Source: Saprospiraceae bacterium (lineage in GTDB: Bacteria > Bacteroidota > Bacteroidia > Chitinophagales > Saprospiraceae). Taken from it: DNA of 64,000 bases. Shown here one piece after another: positions 54,137-61,596 of this stretch. The position numbers and the translations under genes are program-made. The first letter of the stretch is position 1. Every line of letters starts with the position of its first letter. Where the stretch lies: contig JAHDES010000030.1 of assembly GCA_020628645.1 (NCBI GenBank), positions 1-64,000 on the forward strand. Reading direction: 5' to 3'. The notes below the pieces were generated by a model. It searched no databases and was not told the DNA's origin. It was given only the letters and a program-made list of their open reading frames with translations.

Positions 54137-57118
54137 TTAAATGGGGGTTTCATTTGGAAAAAACTTCGATAACGGCATACTTACTCGTACTGATTTTTGG
54201 GTAAACACCTTGGCTATAAATGCTGGATTATCCCAATTATTGATGATTTCACTATTTTCAGAAGGAATCGTCTTATTGATGTAGCCATCTTCTATATGAA
54301 AATTCTGCCATGTTATATCATTTACGGGAGCAGCTATATCAATTTCATCGCCTTGGACCAATTCATCCAATCCATACTGAATTTCGGACATGGGTTCTTC
54401 AAAAATTAAATTGTATTTTCCATTATCGTTGTCATCAATCGGAAAGCCTAGCATAACTATATCTGGGTCAAGGTTGGCTTCAAAAATGGGAAAGACTCGA
54501 CTTTTGGTTGCTTTATCTTCCAGATAAAGCAACATATTCGGGAACTTATTGAGTATATCCCCTCGAATTAATAAAACAACTTGGTCGGTGTCTTCAACTT
54601 CTTGTCCATCCACTTCTTTCATCCGAATATTAGGATGGTCTCCCAGTTTTGAATCTTGAGTCCATTCATGAATAGGCGTCATGTCTTTATCTTGTTCTCG
54701 TGTCAGCAACCAATTTTCAATATATTGTTCATAAATTTTGGCAATAGCTAAATCGTCTTCTTTTAAATCGGCTGTTTTTTTATCAAAAATTCCTTCCAAA
54801 TATTTAAATGCCTTTTCATAATTACTATCCAAATTATTTTTATTCAAAATAGCATTTGGTGCGAGAGCTTTCAAATAAGCTTTCAAGTTTGCTTTTTGGT
54901 TAGAGCCTAAGGATAAATTGTTGTTTTGGACAATCAACAGTTTTTCGAGCAGTTTTCGACCTAACAAACTTGCCCGAAAGCATCTTCGTTCATAATCATC
55001 TACCGAGTAAATAGTCGTGTCCCAAAATTTTCTGAAATACGTCCCTCGCATATCTGTAGGATATTCTCGCCAACGCAATTCAGCTGCAAACTCATGGTTT
55101 AAGCCCAACATAAACGATTCGATAAAGCGAGGATTGGTCACTAAGACAGCAACGGTATTTTCTGGCACTTCTCCTAGCCCTGGTAATAATAAATGTTGTC
55201 CCTTATCTCTCAAATAACGATACATCGGACTGTGAAACTCTGGATACCACATTACAGGGCGGAGTGGATCTTTAGGTATTGTATTCAAAGAGCGTGTTTG
55301 AGGCTCCTCCTCTTTTATAGAATTCCTCCTTTCCCAATGTCGAATATGGTCTATCTTTCGACAAAGGCGTTTTTCAATCGTAAAAGAAGGATTGATATTT
55401 TTCTTGATTTGATTACCCAATGCTTCTATGGATTGTTCCATTTCATCAAATCCTCTTGCTCTATAGGCGATAATGGGATCGGGATTTTCTTTATTGCCTC
55501 TATTGTCGCTACCTTTTGGAACAAATTTAGACGTTACAATATCTTCTTTTAAAACTGACTGGAAACGTTGTCGATTCTGATGAATGGAAGTTGTTGGTAT
55601 AGCTTTTTTATCAAATTTACGAACCAAATACTTTCGCAATTTAATTTGCGAAACATTGTCAGTCATTTCACTATTCTTCAATTGTGCATGAATCGTTGGT
55701 TTGTTTGTTTTTTGGCGTTTATATTGTGATGTTTCATCCGTATTTTCTGCTCTTAATTTGGATTGCAAGGGCAATCCAAATTGGAGTAATTTTTCTGCAC
55801 TTAAACCATTCAAGCGTTTATACATACAAGAAGAAATGGCTCGACCAAATTTCCCAACATTCAATGCTCGATTAACTTTTTTAATTTCTTTTAATTGCTG
55901 CCAAGCAGATTGCATCAAGGTTTCTTGGTTTTCTTTTACAAATTCTACTCCCAAGCCAGCAGCATATCGATGTCGAAAATCAAGGTTTAGTTCATTAATC
56001 CAATTGTTTTGTTTATCCAAATTAAAATCACTGCCTTCCTCTGACTGAAACCATTTTCCATAAATCGGAGGTACTACCCTTAAAATGGGCTCACCATTAT
56101 TATCCACTTCATCTGAAATATGCGAATTGAGTACCTCTGTCAATTTTTCTTGGGTCTCATTTGCTGTAGCAGTAGCATCATATCCCCAGGATTGATAGCC
56201 TGTATCTGTGGAGCGTAAAGCACCTTCAAATTGCATTTTATCTTCCGCTTGTAATCCATAACCTAGTTGACTACAATCTACTTCTTTCAAACCTACTCCT
56301 GTTAACGTTCTAGGTGTCAATTGCTTTATCAGTGACTCAAAATCACCTCTTGTGCCTGTCCGAAATTCCCACTTATAATAATATGGAATGGTCATTCCTT
56401 TTCCAGCAGTTGGACTTGACCAAGCTAAGGTTTTTCCTTCCGTTTCACTGGTTTCTATATCCAGACCTAATCCAGCTTCCACTCCTAATAAGTAGGTTGG
56501 TACCACCAATGCGGTGTATTTAGTACGAGGTTTCAATCTGCGGGCGCACATGAGCCTAGCAACAGCTAAATGCGGTTGGGTTTTAAGGATGTTTTTAATG
56601 CGTTCTTCATTTGTTCCTTCTTCTCCATTGACATGAATATGCGCCCAACGCCAGGCTTCTTTCAAATCAGGTAGTTTAGCATCAGCGGATAACTTTACTC
56701 GTGGAGGAAGATTAGGATTTGTTCTGGGAAGCAAGGCGAACTCACCTTCTTCTTCGCCATCTTTATTTTTCAAAACAATTAAGGAAATCCAAGGCACCCA
56801 ATTACCTTTTACCTTGAGTGTACTGTACCTCCAAAGGAAATCAGGTTCTGCAAACTCTAGAAAAGGGACTTTGCTTGCGTCAAAATTTCCAATATTATGA
56901 ACTGGCTGGATTCTCAAAATAGCTTTTTGTTGAAAACCTAAAACATCTCCTGGGCCATACAATGCAATATCAAGTGAAGCAGTCTCTTTTTGGTTTCCTG
57001 CCTTTGCATCCAAACTTACCTTTATAGAAGTGCGTTTTTCCTTTTGGCTAGAGGTCGCCACACGCGCCGCCATGCCTGTCCGTAAATGTGGAATATAATA
57101 ATTATGTGAATTGGACAT
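54137..57118 (-). CDS. Large uncharacterised protein, 993 residues
   Basis: No signal peptide or membrane helix. The N-terminal part (residues 1-160) is beta-rich (SIKVSLDAKAGNQKETASLD, FLEFAEPDFLWRYSTLKV). The C-terminal part has a block around residues 660-700 with VAVLVTNPRFIESFMLGLNH and EFAAELRWREYPTDMRGTYF. I recall this block from other large uncharacterised bacterial proteins that occur near DUF6603 proteins (recollection, not searched). The middle (about 430-600) is Lys/Arg-rich. It lies between the DUF6603 gene and the fibre genes, spacings 48 and 21 bases. It may be a structural or adaptor part of the same complex. Confidence 0.72.
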   Translation of the reverse strand: MSNSHNYYIPHLRTGMAARVATSSQKEKRTSIKVSLDAKAGNQKETASLDIALYGPGDVLGFQQKAILRIQPVHNIGNFDASKVPFLEFAEPDFLWRYSTLKVKGNWVPWISLIVLKNKDGEEEGEFALLPRTNPNLPPRVKLSADAKLPDLKEAWRWAHIHVNGEEGTNEERIKNILKTQPHLAVARLMCARRLKPRTKYTALVVPTYLLGVEAGLGLDIETSETEGKTLAWSSPTAGKGMTIPYYYKWEFRTGTRGDFESLIKQLTPRTLTGVGLKEVDCSQLGYGLQAEDKMQFEGALRSTDTGYQSWGYDATATANETQEKLTEVLNSHISDEVDNNGEPILRVVPPIYGKWFQSEEGSDFNLDKQNNWINELNLDFRHRYAAGLGVEFVKENQETLMQSAWQQLKEIKKVNRALNVGKFGRAISSCMYKRLNGLSAEKLLQFGLPLQSKLRAENTDETSQYKRQKTNKPTIHAQLKNSEMTDNVSQIKLRKYLVRKFDKKAIPTTSIHQNRQRFQSVLKEDIVTSKFVPKGSDNRGNKENPDPIIAYRARGFDEMEQSIEALGNQIKKNINPSFTIEKRLCRKIDHIRHWERRNSIKEEEPQTRSLNTIPKDPLRPVMWYPEFHSPMYRYLRDKGQHLLLPGLGEVPENTVAVLVTNPRFIESFMLGLNHEFAAELRWREYPTDMRGTYFRKFWDTTIYSVDDYERRCFRASLLGRKLLEKLLIVQNNNLSLGSNQKANLKAYLKALAPNAILNKNNLDSNYEKAFKYLEGIFDKKTADLKEDDLAIAKIYEQYIENWLLTREQDKDMTPIHEWTQDSKLGDHPNIRMKEVDGQEVEDTDQVVLLIRGDILNKFPNMLLYLEDKATKSRVFPIFEANLDPDIVMLGFPIDDNDNGKYNLIFEEPMSEIQYGLDELVQGDEIDIAAPVNDITWQNFHIEDGYINKTIPSENSEIINNWDNPAFIAKVFTQKSVRVSMPLSKFFPNETPI

Positions 57119-57166
57119 CGTTTTGATTTTTCTTTGTTCGTTCGCTTTTTAAAATAAACTTCGCCA

Positions 57167-60100
57167 TTAGTAATATACTATTGGTTCATTTTCTTCTTGG
57201 GTAATCATTTCAAAATCTGACAGGCTCATGATTTCATAATCATTAGTATTGCTTGCTAATTCATTTTCCAAGTAATTATTAGCTGCCATTTTTGAGTTAA
57301 AGGGTTCATTTTTAGGTAAACTAAAATCCATTTTATGGACGATTAGATACTGTTCTGTATCGTCATACCAAATGGGTTCTTCTAAAAGAAAGCCTTCCTC
57401 TTCTCTAAATCGTCTTCCTCTAGAACTTTTATGGATAGTCATTCGATTGCTGTTCCAAGAACGAGTATTTGCTGTTTCGTTGCTACTTCTAGCAGCTACA
57501 TCCTCTTCTTTAAACAAAGAAAATTCTTCATAATCAGAACTAACATCATGCATCGTAAGATTTCCAAAATCAAAGTCATCCACACCTTCAAATCCAAGTC
57601 CAGCATCCATTAACTCAAAATCAGGAGATGAAATTTTCTGGGCATCTGTCAAGTCTTTAAACTGTCCTACAGCAAAATATTCTTTTAGTGATTTCTTGCT
57701 GTCTTTATACAATTTTGATCCAAACTTGATATTGGTAATTTGGAATTTTGGTTTATCTGCCACCAAACTATTTCCATGTTTTTGAATCGTTCGATTTAGA
57801 GGTACGACTGTTTGTCTAACTTCTAAATAGCCAGATGGATGTAGGAGTAAGCTACCCTTTTCTTTATCAATTTTTCTAAGCAAAGCAGCAGGTTTGAAGC
57901 GACTCGGCAATTTAGAAGACCAACTTCTGGACTCTTCCAACTGAGTTTGTAATTGAGTAAGAAGTTTTGAAGGACGGATAACAGAAGGGGCAACCTTCTG
58001 TTTTTTACCCCAAGTGTGTTTGAATTTAATCTTCACCTTGAAAATAGCAACCTTGATTTTTGCATGCCCCTTAATCTTCCAAGGTTTGGGACCTGACAAC
58101 ATAAAGTATAAATCCACTCCTGCCAACTTCCATCGTTTGTACTTGACATGAACGCCCATACTTACATCCGTCTCAAAATAGAATGGATCAAACTGTAACA
58201 AGGCATTGAAACCGAAATAACCTGTAATTTTTGCACCCATTGCTTTTGCCCATAAATCTGCTCTAAATCCAATTTGGAAAGAATTGGACGTAATGGCTTG
58301 ATAATATTGGCAAGTCAAAGAGAATTTTTTACCATACTTAATCACCGCTTGCAATCGGGCAATCTCGGGGAAACGTGCAGGACGTTTATAGCGAGGATGA
58401 TATCCCCCGACAGATAGCAAAAACTGCGGTCGTCTATCCCAAGAAAGGACAAAGGCAAAACCGCCACTTAAAGGAATGCCGACTACATGAGAGTCTCGAA
58501 TCACTCCTTCTAAACGGATATATTCCTCTGCAAAATTGAAATCTCCTAAAACATCAATGCGGATTTGAGTAAGTGGTAAGTCTTTTGTGGGTAGATAAAT
58601 TCCTAATCCACCGATAAGAATTATTCGATTTTTGAATGGAAATTCTAAAAGAATCCCTAAATCGGCTTCGATAATAGCGGTTGTCCCCCAGCCAATTCTC
58701 AAAAACGGCGCTACCACAAAATGCTTGTCTTTTGAAGGAAAGACGGCTCTTAAATCACTAAGAATCCTATCTGCATTTTCAATAACATTTTTTGGGAACA
58801 TAATGGACTCTATCGCTCCGCTCGCTAATCTACGTCTCAATTCATCGACTTTCATGGTGCGATTTACACCAATTAAGCCGCCAACTCCATTTAAGGTGAA
58901 GCCAAACGATAATTGTATCGGTGGTCGGAAAAGCGTACTGATACTCAACAACATCGAAAAGCCTTTCTTATTATTGGGTAATCGAGTATTGATTAAGCCG
59001 ACAGCAGTGATGTCGATTGCCTTCAGTTGGAGTGCAAGAATCCCTGCATATCGATGGTTGTCAGGGTCAAAGTAAATAACACCTCCCCCATTGATTAATT
59101 TAGTTTTTATTGCAAGACCAATCTCTTTTGGAAAAATTGGCTTAAAATCAATAGATATAACATTTAAGTTAGTCCCTTTTGAAAGTAAGGTCTTAAAACC
59201 GACACCATTAATACTAGAATAGAAAGGCCCTAATTTAGAATTTATATCTATTGTAAAATTAAGTATAAAAGCTCCTTCTTTAAGAAGTTCTTTGACAGGG
59301 GGAATTTTAAAATCTACTTTCTTAATCTTAAAAACGCCCTTATCTTTATGCAAAACTTTACTAGATACAACCTCTTTATCTTCTTTATTTTTGGCGTCTT
59401 CTTCTAATTTTTTTATTTGTTGTAATTTGAGTTGATCTACAATTTTAACATCCTTTCCTCCAAAAGATTCTTTAAGAAAATCATCCATTCCTTTAGGAGA
59501 TAAAAGAATGTCAATGAACTCTTTGACTTCCTCTAAGTCAATATTACCTACGGTAAAGTATATATCATTTTCATTCTCTTTCGCTGAATCAGAGACTCCT
59601 ATGGCAAAAGGTAAGTCCTTAATTTCAATTTTTGCAAAAAGACTAATCTTCTTTTCAAATTTCACCGTTGGATTAACATTAAGCAAGCCTTTTAGTTCTA
59701 ACTTTTCCTTTTTCTTATCTGATTTATCTATAGTTATGGATTCAACAGATGTTTGTATTGGCGGTCCTTCTAAGTTGATTCCTGGAATATCAATACTAAT
59801 TGCAATAGGGTTTGAAATTTGTAAATTTGATGTATTTACGTTTTTCCCTTCTACAACATTATTGTTTTTTAAGCTCACATGAATACAGCCATCATCATTT
59901 CCTGTATTTATCTGAATAAATTTATTATAAGGGATGTGTTTTAGTAAAGGAGTCAAAGAAATATCTGATTCTAGGGTGAAATTTTCAGACACGACTTCAT
60001 AAGTGGAATCTTTCTTTTCGGAAATTTTATTAAACTCATAAGCAGCTACTTTTATTTCAGGTCTAAATTTTTCTGGAATAAATGCCCATAGATAATCAAC

Positions 60101-61576
60101 ATCATCAACTGATATTTTGAAGGTAAACTCCTTCTTTAAATCATTCCAAAAAAGTTTAAAATACACTTCATATCCACTAGGTAAGCTAGGAAAATTATCA
60201 GGTAGTGTATCTAAATTCAATTTTTCTCTTAAATCTTCAAATTTATGTGATGCCTCTATATAGGTTTCCTCCTTCCATCCTTCATTTTCAGTTGCATTTT
60301 CGTCTTTATATAATTTATGATTAAATGTTGCATCTTCAATTAAGTCAACGTCATTAAAACTAAAGGCTGTTATGCTTATGATTAGATGTTCTAGTTTCTC
60401 TTCTTTAAGAATTTGAATAGCGGCTTCTTCGAGTTGAATATCAAAATCTGCAAAGCTGATTTCACCCGTATATTTTCCATTTAAGAAATTTCTGTTGTTT
60501 TCAACAACACCAGACAATCTCAATGATTGTATTTTTAATTTAAAGAAAGATGCAAGATTGATTACTTCCAGTAATTCTGTGGAGGATTTACCCACGGTAT
60601 AATTGATAGTCGCTTGATGTTCTCCAATATTACTAAGACTAAAATGCACATTCATGAGTAGTTTTAGTATAGGTATTTTGATATAACCTAATAATGAAAA
60701 CCCTTCAACTTTGTCTTTAAGGACATCTAAATGAATCGCCTCAAAAGCAAACTGCCAATCCTTGAACAGTAAATGACCTTTTAAAAAGGTAGCCTCACTA
60801 ATAGTATTATTGTCTTCTTCTAAAACAACAGGAAAGAAGCTCTTTCCCTTAAATGTCACACCATTTGTACCAAAAGCGGCATTCATAAGATTGAACTCGA
60901 GTTCAGGAAATCCTTCAAAAAAGCGATCTTTTTGTGTAGCGATAGTAACCTCTTCAAAAAATACCCCTTTGAATGCTTCATCAAATCCAATATCAGCAAT
61001 TGGAGCGATGTTCTTAGTGGAAGAAGCATCGATTCTTAATCCTTTGAAGCCTAGAATAAGTCCTGTATTTCCAAATTCGCATGGTGTAAGAGTAAGCCCT
61101 AGAGTATCAACAAACAATAGTGTGAAATCTGTATAAATTCGTAATAAACCTCCGTAGCGTATTTCTGCATATTCGCTACCATCTATAGGTTTTAATACAT
61201 CATTTTGAAATCGTAAAGCAATTGAAAGATTGCTTAACTCCACATATTGTTTTTGTTTTTCTTCTTTTTGATTAGAAATATAAAAAGCTAATTCTTCTAA
61301 ATTGGCTGGAGAGGTATCCAAATCAATATAAATTTTAAAAAAAGAAAAATCAGGAATACTAAATTCAAAGCCCTGTTGCCCTGGTATTTGTAATAACACG
61401 ACATAACCTTGAGTTGAAGGGCGAACATCATACCGACTAACTAATTCGACATTTTTATCTAGTTCCTCTCCAATTTTATCCACTAGTTTTAAAACCTTTT
61501 CATTTTGGATAGAAAAGAAATTCGTAAACAAATCCTTAAGAATAACAGATAATGGTATTTTCGTTATTTTTTCCAT
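57167..61576 (-). CDS. DUF6603-type giant protein, 1469 residues
   Basis: A large cytoplasmic-type protein (no signal peptide). The region about residues 880-1180 has the marks of DUF6603 as I know them: FGFTLNGVGGLIGVNRTMKV, LRRRLASGAIESIMFPKNVI, ADRILSDLRAVFPSKDKHFV, RIGWGTTAIIEADLGILLEF, RIDVLGDFNFAEEYIRLEGV, SVGGYHPRYKRPARFPEI, ending near MLSGPKPWKIKGHAKIKV. The N-terminal 850 residues are a long array of beta-strand repeats without a known family. The C-terminal 290 residues are charged and Phe/Asp-rich. The biochemical role is unknown. It stands between the M15 gene (20 bases upstream) and the 993-residue gene (48 bases downstream). Confidence 0.75.
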   Translation of the reverse strand: MEKITKIPLSVILKDLFTNFFSIQNEKVLKLVDKIGEELDKNVELVSRYDVRPSTQGYVVLLQIPGQQGFEFSIPDFSFFKIYIDLDTSPANLEELAFYISNQKEEKQKQYVELSNLSIALRFQNDVLKPIDGSEYAEIRYGGLLRIYTDFTLLFVDTLGLTLTPCEFGNTGLILGFKGLRIDASSTKNIAPIADIGFDEAFKGVFFEEVTIATQKDRFFEGFPELEFNLMNAAFGTNGVTFKGKSFFPVVLEEDNNTISEATFLKGHLLFKDWQFAFEAIHLDVLKDKVEGFSLLGYIKIPILKLLMNVHFSLSNIGEHQATINYTVGKSSTELLEVINLASFFKLKIQSLRLSGVVENNRNFLNGKYTGEISFADFDIQLEEAAIQILKEEKLEHLIISITAFSFNDVDLIEDATFNHKLYKDENATENEGWKEETYIEASHKFEDLREKLNLDTLPDNFPSLPSGYEVYFKLFWNDLKKEFTFKISVDDVDYLWAFIPEKFRPEIKVAAYEFNKISEKKDSTYEVVSENFTLESDISLTPLLKHIPYNKFIQINTGNDDGCIHVSLKNNNVVEGKNVNTSNLQISNPIAISIDIPGINLEGPPIQTSVESITIDKSDKKKEKLELKGLLNVNPTVKFEKKISLFAKIEIKDLPFAIGVSDSAKENENDIYFTVGNIDLEEVKEFIDILLSPKGMDDFLKESFGGKDVKIVDQLKLQQIKKLEEDAKNKEDKEVVSSKVLHKDKGVFKIKKVDFKIPPVKELLKEGAFILNFTIDINSKLGPFYSSINGVGFKTLLSKGTNLNVISIDFKPIFPKEIGLAIKTKLINGGGVIYFDPDNHRYAGILALQLKAIDITAVGLINTRLPNNKKGFSMLLSISTLFRPPIQLSFGFTLNGVGGLIGVNRTMKVDELRRRLASGAIESIMFPKNVIENADRILSDLRAVFPSKDKHFVVAPFLRIGWGTTAIIEADLGILLEFPFKNRIILIGGLGIYLPTKDLPLTQIRIDVLGDFNFAEEYIRLEGVIRDSHVVGIPLSGGFAFVLSWDRRPQFLLSVGGYHPRYKRPARFPEIARLQAVIKYGKKFSLTCQYYQAITSNSFQIGFRADLWAKAMGAKITGYFGFNALLQFDPFYFETDVSMGVHVKYKRWKLAGVDLYFMLSGPKPWKIKGHAKIKVAIFKVKIKFKHTWGKKQKVAPSVIRPSKLLTQLQTQLEESRSWSSKLPSRFKPAALLRKIDKEKGSLLLHPSGYLEVRQTVVPLNRTIQKHGNSLVADKPKFQITNIKFGSKLYKDSKKSLKEYFAVGQFKDLTDAQKISSPDFELMDAGLGFEGVDDFDFGNLTMHDVSSDYEEFSLFKEEDVAARSSNETANTRSWNSNRMTIHKSSRGRRFREEEGFLLEEPIWYDDTEQYLIVHKMDFSLPKNEPFNSKMAANNYLENELASNTNDYEIMSLSDFEMITQEENEPIVYY

Positions 61577-61596
61577 TTCTAGATATTTACCCTAAA

